In this document: positions 1-6,946 of the stretch, piece after piece
Layout: every line of letters begins with the position of its first letter
Position numbering within the stretch: position 1 is the stretch's first letter
Origin: G963677915 sp963677915
GTDB taxonomy: Bacteria > Bacillota > Clostridia > Lachnospirales > Vallitaleaceae
Assembly: GCA_963677915.2 (NCBI GenBank)
Contig: CAXXGE010000003.1
Coordinates: 1-48,276 of the forward strand
Direction: 5' to 3'
DNA length: 48,276 nt
Position numbers and translations under genes: made by a program
Notes under the pieces: generated by a model
Told to the model about the DNA's origin: nothing
Databases searched by the model: none
What the model saw: the letters and a program-made list of their open reading frames with translations, nothing else

Positions 1-139
1 TGTCGATAGACTGACATGAATACATATAACAAAACCGTTGGGACTACGGAGTTAGCCTGATCAATTAGTTGTCGGTAGACAACTCTACTCAGGAAGCCCC
101 CACTTCACAGCTTTTAGCGAAAGTGGTGGGTGAGTTCAC
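1..139 (+). ncRNA. IS200/IS605 right end with TnpB guide-RNA (omega RNA/reRNA) scaffold, copy 1
   Basis: This segment is identical over 139 bases to 4713-4851, where it follows a tnpB gene, so it is the right end of another copy of the same element; the rest lies outside the window. It holds a short hairpin (GTTGTC/GACAAC) and a terminal hairpin (CCCCCACTTC pairing with GAAGTGGTGGG-like bases) and ends in TTCAC. In the family the right end also encodes the 3' part of the RNA that guides TnpB, and the guide would start at base 140, inside the feoB relic. Exact identity suggests recent spread. Confidence 0.75.
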
Positions 140-219
140 CAGATTATTATAAACCAGCAACAGTTAGCCAAAGGAAACAATTTTGAATGGAGGATACTTA
201 TGTAAGTTTTTGTGAAAAA

Positions 220-1181
220 TGAAGCGCTTGATGTAATCATCAATATTGTCGATGCGACCAATCTTAGCTGAAGCCTGTTCTTTACAACACAGCTTCTTGA
301 ATTGGGCATTCCGGTTGTTGAAACAGTATCAACAACCGGAGACAGCAACGGACTTGAGAAGCTGGTTGCAGCGGCTGTGGAAATGAAGGGTAAAACCCAG
401 GTTACACCATACGAAAGCAAATGCATCGACAAGACCGACAGGGACTCTGTCGAGGCATCGGATAAAAGCATATCGCCATTCCTGGTGTTATGGCAACAAG
501 AACAATACAGAATGAGAGACAAAGGCGTACGACAGCGATGCTGACGCCATTCATGCCTTGTGGTGCCAAGCTACCGGTAATTGCCCTTTTTGCAAGTGTC
601 TTCTTCAATGATGCGGCTTGGGTTGTTATATTGGCTGTTGTTTGCGGTATTTCCAACTTCATCGATACAGATGAGCTGGCCTTGGTTTCAGGTGCCACTG
701 ATGTAGGAGGCGTGATGGGACTGACATCCGTAGCAACACTGTCCTACCTGATGTTCAATCTGTTTACACCGCCTTGCTTTGCAGCTATAGGATTGATGAA
801 CTCTGAGATGGAGAGTGCCAAGTGGCTTTGGGGCGGCGTTGGCTTCCAGTTTGGTATGGGCTTTGTAGTTTCGTTCCTTACGTACCAGATCGGTACTTTG
901 ATTACAACAGGCACAGTAGGAGTGGGATTGGTCCCGGTCTGATTGCCGTGGCTGCCATATTCCTGATTCCCGTCGTCATTGTCCTGCTGTTCAGGCCAAC
1001 GATTTTGTCGTCAAGCTCTCTTGTAAGTGAAAATAAAGATATTCTTTCAAAAGGAACATACAGCGAGCCGGAAGATGCGGTCGAGGCAAGCGCTCCCGAA
1101 GCTGACAACAAGCCGGAGGAAATCGTTGAGGTAGAAGTTGTTGAGAGAGTATCAACGATACCCTTGCAGATAGGGGAATAG
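220..1181 (+). pseudogene. feoB: feoB relic (ferrous iron transporter B), truncated and frameshifted
   Basis: FeoB is the GTP-binding ferrous iron permease of the inner membrane. Around 231-400 the G-domain fragment DVIINIVDATNL and then LLELGIPVVETVSTTG can be read, with a stop codon between them. At about 466-490 the reading jumps frame directly into the C-terminal permease half (IPGVMATRTI, then LTPFMPCGAKLPVIALFA), so most of the first membrane half is missing. Near 940 another frameshift leads to the last membrane segment and an acidic tail ending at 1181. The 5' end is cut by the IS605-type right end at 1-139. Intact FeoB is usually 600-700 residues; what remains cannot make a working transporter. 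Confidence 0.85.
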
Positions 1182-1197
1182 TCTCAGAATCAGATCA

Positions 1198-1347
1198 GTA
1201 ACTTGTCCGGACGGTTTCTTATGCGTGACGGACGGAAAAAGTGAAATACCAGACGATACATGGGTGCTGCCTGTTCTGCATGTAGAAAAGATTAAGTATA
1301 TTGATGTCCTGGAAGATCCATATGTTTACTACCAGTGGAATAATTAA
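1198..1347 (+). pseudogene. Fragment of an unrecognised small protein
   Basis: An open frame without a convincing start reads a compact 49-residue sequence with protein-like composition, containing DDTWVLPVLHVEKIKYIDV and ending YYQWNN just before the terminator at 1352. No ribosome binding site or ATG precedes it, and it begins directly after the broken feoB, so it is probably the tail of a truncated gene. I do not recognise the family. It could also be chance open frame. Confidence 0.3.
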
Positions 1348-1351
1348 TGTG

Positions 1352-1383
1352 AAAAACCGGAGATGCATGCATCTCCGGTTTTT
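1352..1383. terminator. Bidirectional intrinsic terminator
   Basis: A perfect palindrome, AAACCGGAGATGC/GCATCTCCGGTTT, is flanked by A runs on the left and T runs on the right. It therefore works for the feoB-side transcript and for the minus-strand feoA operon that converges on it. Confidence 0.85.
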
Positions 1384-1398
1384 GGTCATTGCTTTTGA

Positions 1399-1548
1399 TT
1401 ATTTTGAGCAGCTGCACCCGTTTGAATTGGTACTGCTGTAAGGACAACCCGTACACTTGACTCCTCTTTTTCGGTCCTTTATTATCTTGGCGCTTGCGCC
1501 AGCCAGTAGCGATATGATGACAAGAAAAACGATGATGTTTGCCAACAT
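1399..1548 (-). CDS. FeoB-associated Cys-rich membrane protein
   Basis: This 49-residue protein starts with one membrane helix (MLANIIVFLVIISLLAGASA), followed by a basic stretch KIIKDRKRG and a cysteine-rich tail CTGCPYSSTNSNGCSCSK. That is the pattern of the small FeoB-associated Cys-rich proteins found next to feoAB in Firmicutes, whose role in ferrous iron uptake is not settled. A strong GAGGAGG site lies just upstream of the ATG. It is the last gene of the minus-strand operon after feoA, 25 bases downstream of it. Its usual partner FeoB is only a relic in this window. Confidence 0.85.
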   Translation of the reverse strand: MLANIIVFLVIISLLAGASAKIIKDRKRGVKCTGCPYSSTNSNGCSCSK

Positions 1549-1573
1549 CGAACCACCTCCTCAAGTATGGTCG

Positions 1574-1858
1574 TTATATCAGGATGGCAGATGCCAGTTC
1601 CTTGTCTATGCTGTATCTCGCATCTTTCACGTTAATCACATAGATGTCGGCCAATATGGAAACAACGGTTACTATTTCGCCCTCGAAGCAACCCAGGGTA
1701 AATAGAAAGTCTTTGATGCTGTTATCAATCGTGTCGATTTTGTGTATGATATGGGACGTTCCCACTTCGGTATGAGTCAGGTTATGTTTACTGACTCTTG
1801 TCGTATTCTTTTTCGTGAATGCAGTATTAATCTGATTGCCTACCAATGTCATTCCCAT
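1574..1858 (-). CDS. feoA: FeoA-like SH3-domain protein
   Basis: The C-terminal 55 residues carry the FeoA core: a loop IDNSIKDFLFTLGCFEGE, then VTVVSILADIYVINVKDARYSID and a final LASAILI strand. FeoA is a small cytoplasmic SH3-fold protein that supports FeoB in ferrous iron uptake. The 94-residue length is slightly above the usual 75-80 because of an N-terminal stretch of about 35 residues of unclear role. A GAGGAGGT site precedes the ATG. The gene follows the DtxR-type regulator by 25 bases and precedes the Cys-rich gene, forming one operon that probably responds to iron or manganese. Confidence 0.8.
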   Translation of the reverse strand: MGMTLVGNQINTAFTKKNTTRVSKHNLTHTEVGTSHIIHKIDTIDNSIKDFLFTLGCFEGEIVTVVSILADIYVINVKDARYSIDKELASAILI

Positions 1859-1883
1859 AATGACCTCCTCTTTTCACATATAT

Positions 1884-2261
1884 TTATTGATCGAACTCGT
1901 CGCTCAAATAATCTACGATTGCTTCAAGCATCCTATCAGATACGATATGCTCCATTTTACATGCGTTGTCAGCTGCTTCATTCGGATCCAGACCGAGTGA
2001 TTTTTCGAGATAGCGTGTTATGAGCTGATGGCGCTTGTAAATCTTGGCAGAAACAGTTTTGCCTTTCTTCGTCAATGTAATCGACCCATATGATTCCTTG
2101 TTGATGAGACCGAGTTCGCTCAAGTGGTTCATGGCTTTCGTTACGCTCGGTTTGGAAACACCAAGGTGCTTGGCTATCTCCACACCGTGGGCATGGCCAT
2201 GGTCTCTTTCCAGAACATAGACGGTTTCCAGGTACATTTCTGTTGATTCGTTATAACGCAT
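1884..2261 (-). CDS. DtxR/MntR-family metal-dependent transcriptional regulator
   Basis: This 125-residue protein has the DtxR winged helix at residues 1-65 (TEMYLETVYVLE, then the recognition helix region GVSKPSVTKAMNHLSELGLI) and the metal-binding dimerisation domain at 70-125 (HQLITRYLEKSLGLD; ACKMEHIVSDRM). The C/M-E-H cluster fits the metal site of this family, and the SH3-like third domain of long DtxR proteins is absent, as in MntR and SirR. It heads the feoA operon. Its promoter (TATAAT on the minus strand at 2325-2330, TTGACA at 2350-2355) overlaps an MntR-like inverted repeat at 2301-2320, which suggests autoregulation. It may also control the divergent ZIP transporter. Whether iron or manganese is sensed cannot be told. 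Confidence 0.85.
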   Translation of the reverse strand: MRYNESTEMYLETVYVLERDHGHAHGVEIAKHLGVSKPSVTKAMNHLSELGLINKESYGSITLTKKGKTVSAKIYKRHQLITRYLEKSLGLDPNEAADNACKMEHIVSDRMLEAIVDYLSDEFDQ

Positions 2262-2300
2262 GGATTACCTTCCTTACATTTCTTTGATCCAATAGAAGTA

Positions 2301-2355
2301 ATAAGTTTGCCTTGGTTAACAATTAGATTATAGAACTTTGTAGATGAATTGTCAA
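2301..2355 (-). promoter_or_regulatory. Promoter and MntR-like operator of the regulator-feoA operon
   Basis: Reading the minus strand, TTGACA (2350-2355) and TATAAT (2325-2330) are consensus hexamers with near-normal spacing. Just downstream lies AAGTTTGCCTTGGTTAACAA (plus-strand reading, 2301-2320), which resembles the MntR box TTTGCCTTAAGGAAA. Binding there would block transcription of its own gene. Confidence 0.55.
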
Positions 2356-2382
2356 TAGGGGACCGGGAATAAGCATCCTCGG

Positions 2383-2412
2383 TTGTTTATGCGTTAGCCT
2401 AAGTGGTATAAT
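2383..2412 (+). promoter_or_regulatory. ZIP transporter promoter containing a DtxR-type half-site
   Basis: TTGTTT (2383-2388) and TATAAT (2407-2412) are spaced by 18 bases. The spacer contains TTAGCCTAA (2394-2402), the centre of the DtxR/IdeR consensus box. A metal-loaded regulator bound there would compete with RNA polymerase. Confidence 0.5.
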
Positions 2413-2441
2413 GAAGCATACAAATTCAAAGGGGGAAGATT

Positions 2442-3248
2442 ATGGAAATAACACTGAATAGAGTATTTCTGGCATTTGGTCTAACACTCTTTGCTGGTCT
2501 GTCAACTGGCATAGGCAGCGCCCTTGCCTTTTACACAAAGCAGACAAACCATAAGTTCCTATCGGGTGCGCTCGGGTTTTCGGCAGGGGTTATGATATAT
2601 GTGTCGACAATTGAGATATTCGTCAAAGCCAGGGATTCCCTGACCAGTGTCTATGGAGAAACAAAGGGGTACTGGGTGACAACGATCGCTTTTTTTGCCG
2701 GCATTGCTTTCATCGGACTGATTGACAAGCTGGTCCCTGAAGAGGAGAATCCTCACGAAATACATGATGTGGAGGAAATGAACGAAAAGAAAAACAAGGC
2801 ATTGCTTCGGATGGGTCTCTTCTCAGCATTAGCCATTGCCATCCACAACTTCCCTGAAGGTCTTGCGACCTTTATGGGAGCTCTCCACGATCCTGCCCTC
2901 GGTATCAGTATTGCTGTTGCAATCGCCATCCATAATATTCCGGAAGGTATCGCTGTTTCAGTCCCTATCTATTATGCCACAGGTGACAGAAAGAAAGCTT
3001 TCAGGCTTTCCTTTTTATCCGGCTTGGCCGAGCCGATTGGGGGAATCATCGGATTTTTCCTTCTAAAGACTATTTTCAACGATGCCATGTTCGGCATCAT
3101 CTTCGCCTCGGTTGCGGGTATTATGGTTTATATATCTCTGGACGAACTGCTTCCTACAGCAGAGAAATACGGAGAACACCATATCGCTATATTTGGGCTC
3201 ATAGCAGGCATGGGTGTTATGGCATTAAGCCTTTTGATGTTTGCATAG
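2442..3248 (+). CDS. zupT: ZIP-family metal transporter (ZupT-like)
   Basis: This 268-residue membrane protein has eight predicted helices and the two ZIP signature motifs in helices IV and V: HNFPEGLATF and HNIPEGIAVSVP. It also has the metal-binding run ending in YISLDELLP near the C terminus. ZupT proteins import zinc, iron or manganese. The start has a GGGGGAAG ribosome binding site. The promoter carries a DtxR-type half-site, and the divergent neighbour is a DtxR/MntR regulator, so metal-controlled expression is likely. The length is normal and the frame intact. A decayed, diverged copy of its last 35 codons lies at 21047-21154. Confidence 0.9.
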   Translation: MEITLNRVFLAFGLTLFAGLSTGIGSALAFYTKQTNHKFLSGALGFSAGVMIYVSTIEIFVKARDSLTSVYGETKGYWVTTIAFFAGIAFIGLIDKLVPEEENPHEIHDVEEMNEKKNKALLRMGLFSALAIAIHNFPEGLATFMGALHDPALGISIAVAIAIHNIPEGIAVSVPIYYATGDRKKAFRLSFLSGLAEPIGGIIGFFLLKTIFNDAMFGIIFASVAGIMVYISLDELLPTAEKYGEHHIAIFGLIAGMGVMALSLLMFA

Positions 3249-3300
3249 ATCACTGTAAAAAATGTATATAATGCATGATGCATGGTTCGACTGTCGTCAT

Positions 3301-3329
3301 AAAAATCCCGGCGAGAGTCGGGATTTTTA
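3301..3329 (+). terminator. Intrinsic terminator after the ZIP gene
   Basis: AAAAATCCCG and CGGGATTTTT pair across an 8-base loop, about 50 bases after the zupT stop; a T run follows the stem. Confidence 0.85.
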
Positions 3330-3363
3330 TCGTGTAATAGGAATGCTCCATTGATACAGCACA

Positions 3364-3590
3364 CTAGATACCAATGAGATGAATCCCAAGATGCTCAGAC
3401 AGCTCAGAGGCGTACATTGATGCAAGCAGGTTCTTGGCTTTTGTGAATTCGTTGCAGGGGAAGAGAGCGACGTAGATTCTGCAGTCCTTCAAACTCCTGG
3501 TGCTGTTAAGGATAGCATTCAACTACGCGTGGCAGACATAAGGGTACTTGGTTTCCAGAAAAGATCCTTCACGCGCCTACTTTTGTGGAG
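3364..3590 (-). pseudogene. dCMP/cytidine deaminase relic
   Basis: On the minus strand the frame reads REGSFLETKYPYVCHA, then a TAG stop where the catalytic glutamate should be, then LNAILN and, further on, IYVALFPCNEF. This is the zinc-binding core of dCMP deaminase (HAE and PCxxC), with the glutamate codon lost and the second cysteine of PCNEC replaced. The N-terminal third is missing and the tail after about residue 70 is unrelated to the family. The enzyme would deaminate dCMP to dUMP; this copy is dead. It lies between the zupT terminator and the IS605-type element. Confidence 0.7.
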
Positions 3591-3843
3591 GGATCCTTGC
3601 TCCTTTGTGCAGATAGTAGAGCATTTTTCTGAAACAAATGTATGTTAAGTTTTGCAGAACATATTGACGTTTGTCGATTTGTGCGATATCATATCGATGA
3701 ATATAGATATGACGGGAGGCTCTCTGTGGATGATTTTAACATAATTCAGCGAGAATTCCCCCTCCTCCATAGGTGGCGGGATGAATCACCTTTTCCTAAA
3801 AAATACGTAAATATGTTCCCTATAAATGTGGGAGGTGTGTTCT

Positions 3844-4726
3844 ATGGTAAAACAAAAGGGTTACCGGTATCGGCTAAAGCCTACAACCAAGCAGAGGCAG
3901 AACTTGAATCAGGCTTTTGGCTGTGCCAGGAAGCTCTACAACTTCTACGTGGACGACCTGTACCGGCAATTGGAAGCCCGTGGTTATGAGTCCGGGAGGA
4001 TAGACAATGTATCCGTGCGACTTTTCGTTCACCACCAACAACCAGAAAGGCACCGTCAAGCTCTTCCGTGACCTGAAGGGCCGAAAGACCTATATCAAGA
4101 TACCGAAACTGAAAACGCCGATACATATTGTCATGCATCGTGCTCCGATAGCCGGTTCGGTGATCAAGTCTGCGACCATCAGCATGGATATTCTGGGAAA
4201 CTATGATATCTCCATTCTGCTGGAGTATGACGACGCTCCGGTTATGCCTTTTATCATGTCCACCAGCAAGATTGTAGGCCTTGATTATGCCCAGCAGGAA
4301 GACAAGCTGGTCAAGGAACAACGTAAACTGTCACGCAAGCAGTTCAAATCTGCCAACTGGATCAAACAAAAGAAAAAGGTATCAAGGCTACAGAGCAAAA
4401 TCAAACGGCAGCGCTTGGACTGGCTGCACAAGAAGGCATACCGTCTTGCCGAAGACTGCGATGCTGTCGTTGTGGAAGATCTGGATCTTCGCAGTCTGGC
4501 CCAGTGCCTCAATCTTGGTAAGAACCTGCATGACAACGGCTTCGGCATGTTTCGAAACATGCTCGCCTACAAGCTGGAGGACCAGGGCAAGGTTCTCATC
4601 AAGCTGGACAAGTGGTTCCCGTCCAGCAAGACCTGTCCGGAATGCGGTCTGGTAATCGGAAGGGACCATAATGCAGCCATCATCATTAGACAACAGGGCA
4701 TCGTCATGTTGCTGTCGATAGACTGA
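3844..4726 (+). pseudogene. tnpB: tnpB relic (RNA-guided nuclease TnpB, IS605 type)
   Basis: TnpB is an RNA-guided DNA nuclease with a RuvC fold. The N terminus (MVKQKGYRYRLKPTTKQRQ, then FGCARKLYNFYVDDLY) runs to about residue 55. Some 50 residues are then lost, with a frameshift, and reading resumes at 4007 with SFTTNNQ. RuvC residues are still visible: D in GLDYA, E in VVVEDL, D in GRDHNAA. Two in-frame gaps follow: about 20 residues after GLDYAQ, and the second half of the zinc ribbon, of which only CPECG remains. Functional family members have about 360-400 residues. The right end downstream is intact, so the guide RNA could outlive its protein. Confidence 0.85.
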
Positions 4727-4851
4727 CATGAATACATATAACAAAACCGTTGGGACTACGGAGTTAGCCTGATCAATTAGTTGTCGGTAGACAACTCTAC
4801 TCAGGAAGCCCCCACTTCACAGCTTTTAGCGAAAGTGGTGGGTGAGTTCAC
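4690..4851 (+). ncRNA. IS605 right end and omega RNA scaffold, copy 2
   Basis: The 139 bases from 4713 match 1-139 exactly and overlap the last codons of tnpB, as omega RNA does in this family. They contain the GTTGTC-GGTA-GACAAC hairpin and the terminal CCCCCACTTC hairpin. The guide would begin at 4852 within the arsR relic. Confidence 0.7.
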
Positions 4852-5060
4852 AAGACAGCTTTGTTCTTTAAAGCATTTTGTGATGAGAACAGGCGGCATA
4901 TCATAAAAGAATTACAGTCTGGTGAAAAATGCGCATGTCCGCTTCTGGAAAATGGACCTATTACATGCTTTCAGATAAGGGTAGCCATAAGGCAAAGGAA
5001 TTATTGGATGAAATACTTGAGAAATCAGAAGGAACAATCTGTTGCAACATATGCGAGTAG
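4852..5060 (+). pseudogene. ArsR-family regulator relic
   Basis: From 4861 the sequence reads LFFKAFCDENRRHIIKELQ then GEKCACPLLE, which is the start of an ArsR/SmtB winged helix including a CxC metal-site-like pair. A deletion and frameshift remove the recognition helix. Reading then continues as YYMLSDKGSHKAKELLDEIL and ends in CCNICE with the stop at 5060. The element at 4851 removed the first residues. Intact proteins of this family sense metals or sulfur species. Its position 24 bases before the CoA-disulfide reductase gene suggests it once regulated that gene. Confidence 0.7.
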
Positions 5061-5230
5061 AAGAACAAATTGGAGGAAGCCATTATGAAGATAATTGTGA
5101 TTGGTGCTGTTGCCGCAGGAACTTCAGCGGCAGCAAAAGCAAGAAGAAATGATGACATGGCGGAAATTGTCATCTACGAAAGAGATCAGGACATATCATA
5201 TTCCGGTTGCGGATTACCTTATTACATCGG

Positions 5231-5238
5231 AAATGAAA
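5231..5238 (+). repeat. Target site duplication of the ISL3 element, left copy
   Basis: AAATGAAA at 5231-5238 is repeated exactly at 6939-6946 on the other side of the element. Eight bases is the standard duplication length for ISL3. Confidence 0.9.
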
Positions 5239-5309
5239 GAGGCTTCGTGCATAGTTGTGGGTAAATCTTCTGCTTTTCGGATTGATTTACACTAAATCTC
5301 AGCCTATTA

Positions 5310-5460
5310 CTCAGCGGCAGTCAAGGGCGAGCGCAGCTCGTTCATCTTGACCCTTGACAGCCTCATTTCACCAAGAACCTAGATATTGGTCAGCAGTTTA
5401 TAGCTGCTGACCTGGCGCCGCCGAGGTCGGGGTTTGGGGCAGAGCCTCAAATAAAAAACA
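5310..5460 (+). other. Structured untranslated leader inside the ISL3 element
   Basis: GTCAAGGGCGAGC pairs with a downstream CCCTTGAC (about 5316-5362), with GAGC/GCTC nested inside. GGTCAGCAG/CTGCTGACC forms a second perfect 9-bp stem, and a G-rich run with GAGG/CCTC ends follows. No open frame is present. Such structures in insertion sequences can shield the transposase from outside transcription, but no function is shown here. Confidence 0.45.
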
Positions 5461-5528
5461 ATTGAAAAACCATCTGTGTTCCTTTATTGTATTAGTGCCT
5501 AAACTCATACAGGAAGGAATTATCACAG

Positions 5529-6890
5529 ATGGCTTCAGCTAATACTTTATGCAAAAACTTATTAAATGTCAATGACGTTGTGATTGTAAACCATGATTTT
5601 TTCACTGACTCTGATGGTGTCAAACACCTAAGGATCAAAGCACGCCCTAAAAAATGGAAGCAGAACATCTGCCCAATTTGCGGCCAAAAGTGTCCTGGCT
5701 ACGATCAAGCTTCTACAATCGGCAAGATCTGGAGAGGTTTGGACTGGGGCGGCATCATTGTTGAGATTGAATGCCCGACAAACCGTATCAAGTGCCCCGA
5801 ACACGGTGTTGTGACTGCTGATGTTCCATGGGCATACCCGGGAAGCAACTTCACGAAGGACTTTGATCTCACTGCCGCTTGGCTTGCGACCTATCTTCCC
5901 CGAAGCACTGTCTCCGATTATATGCGTATTGATTGGGCTACCGTCGGCAGATGCATCACCAGGACCCTGAATGATATCGAACCGGAGCGTTCCAGAAGAC
6001 TCAATGGACTGGTCAATATCGGCATCGACGAGACCAGCTACAAAAAGGGACACAAATATATCACCATTGTTGTCAACCACGATACGAACACCGTCGTATG
6101 GGCTGCAAAAGGTCATGGAAAAACTGTACTGGAACAATTCTATCGCAGCCTGACACCGGAACAGCTGTCTTCAATCAAAGTCGTTACCGGTGATGGAGCC
6201 AAGTGGATCACCGAGTGTGTCAACGAATTCACACCCGAATGTGAGCGGTGTGTCGATCCGTTCCATGTTGTCGAATGGGCCATGTCGGCTCTTGATGAAG
6301 TCAGGCGCGATGCTTGGAGAGACGCATACACGGCCGCTCAAGACATCGCCAAAGAACATCCCAGAAAGCCAGGACGCCCCAAAACGGACGATCCGATTTC
6401 TGCTAAAGTGACTGAATCAAAAACCAGAGCAACAGAAATCAAAACGTCCACTTTCGCACTGGGAAAAGCACCCGAGAATCTCACAGAGAATCAGCGGTTG
6501 AAGGTGGAAATGATTGCAGCTACCAATCCACGTCTTTACAGAGCCTATCTGATGAAGGAAAAACTTCGGTTGCTACTTAAGATAAAGGACCTTAACGAAG
6601 CAGAGACTGAACTGAAAAAATGGCTTTGGTGGGCAAGTCACAGTCGTATACCGGCATTCATTGAGCTGAACAAAAAAATCCGGCGGCACAAAGAACACAT
6701 ATTAAACACGATTCGCCTCGGAATGAGCAATGCAAGAATCGAGGCTATCAACAACAAGATAAAGCTGATTGTGCGGAAAGCATATGGCTTCAGGAATATT
6801 CAAAATATGCTGGATATGGTCTATCTGGTTTGCTCTGATTTGGTGATACCACTACCTAATCGGAAGTCTAAACCGGCTCAACCGGCATAA
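5529..6890 (+). CDS. tnp: ISL3-family transposase
   Basis: This 453-residue DDE transposase has an N-terminal zinc-binding region (CPICGQKCPG at about 43 and CPTNRIKCPEHG at about 81), a helix-turn-helix region around residues 115-155, and catalytic acids in GIDETSYKKGH, VTGDGAKW/VDPFHVVEW and NARIEAINNKIK. Length and motifs match intact members, and no frameshift is present. The start has an AGGAAGGA site. It would cut and paste the element, using the terminal repeats at 5239 and 6938. The intact gene and perfect target duplication suggest recent arrival. Confidence 0.92.
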   Translation: MASANTLCKNLLNVNDVVIVNHDFFTDSDGVKHLRIKARPKKWKQNICPICGQKCPGYDQASTIGKIWRGLDWGGIIVEIECPTNRIKCPEHGVVTADVPWAYPGSNFTKDFDLTAAWLATYLPRSTVSDYMRIDWATVGRCITRTLNDIEPERSRRLNGLVNIGIDETSYKKGHKYITIVVNHDTNTVVWAAKGHGKTVLEQFYRSLTPEQLSSIKVVTGDGAKWITECVNEFTPECERCVDPFHVVEWAMSALDEVRRDAWRDAYTAAQDIAKEHPRKPGRPKTDDPISAKVTESKTRATEIKTSTFALGKAPENLTENQRLKVEMIAATNPRLYRAYLMKEKLRLLLKIKDLNEAETELKKWLWWASHSRIPAFIELNKKIRRHKEHILNTIRLGMSNARIEAINNKIKLIVRKAYGFRNIQNMLDMVYLVCSDLVIPLPNRKSKPAQPA

Positions 6891-6938
6891 ACACTGGATC
6901 TACAGGGAAAACTCACCCACAGGTATCCACGAAGAGCC

Positions 6939-6946
6939 AAATGAAA
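6939..6946 (+). repeat. Target site duplication of the ISL3 element, right copy
   Basis: AAATGAAA, identical to 5231-5238. Deleting one copy with the element restores the reductase reading frame. Confidence 0.9.

Larger units (their letters stand above)
3700..4851 (+). mobile_element. IS200/IS605-family element, tnpB-only and decayed
   Basis: The element holds a broken tnpB (3844-4726) and the complete right end (4713-4851), the latter identical to bases 1-139. No tnpA (Y1 transposase) is found, so it would need one in trans. The left end is not sharply defined: a GC-rich hairpin (TCCCCCTCCTCC pairing with GGTGGCGGGA) at about 3756-3782 probably belongs to it. The right boundary TTCAC at 4847-4851 directly meets an arsR fragment. 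Confidence 0.7.
5239..6938 (+). mobile_element. Complete ISL3-family insertion sequence (1700 bp)
   Basis: The element is bounded by imperfect inverted repeats (left GAGGCTTCGTGCATAGTTGT, right end reversed GGCTCTTCGTGGATACCTGT, both followed by GGGT) and by an 8-bp duplication. It holds one full-length transposase at 5529-6890. Between the left end and the gene is a 290-bp untranslated stretch with strong hairpins, for example GGTCAGCAG/CTGCTGACC at 5388-5412. The GAGGCTT left tip differs from the GGCTCTT right tip. Confidence 0.9.

Noticed and set aside
3642..3989. A 115-codon frame before tnpB, possible tnpA
   Set aside because: It has no HUH motif or catalytic tyrosine context of Y1 transposases and runs into tnpB in the wrong frame; it is probably element end sequence.
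5628..6137. A 169-codon minus-strand frame
   Set aside because: It is antisense to the conserved zinc-binding and catalytic part of the ISL3 transposase and has no start signal.
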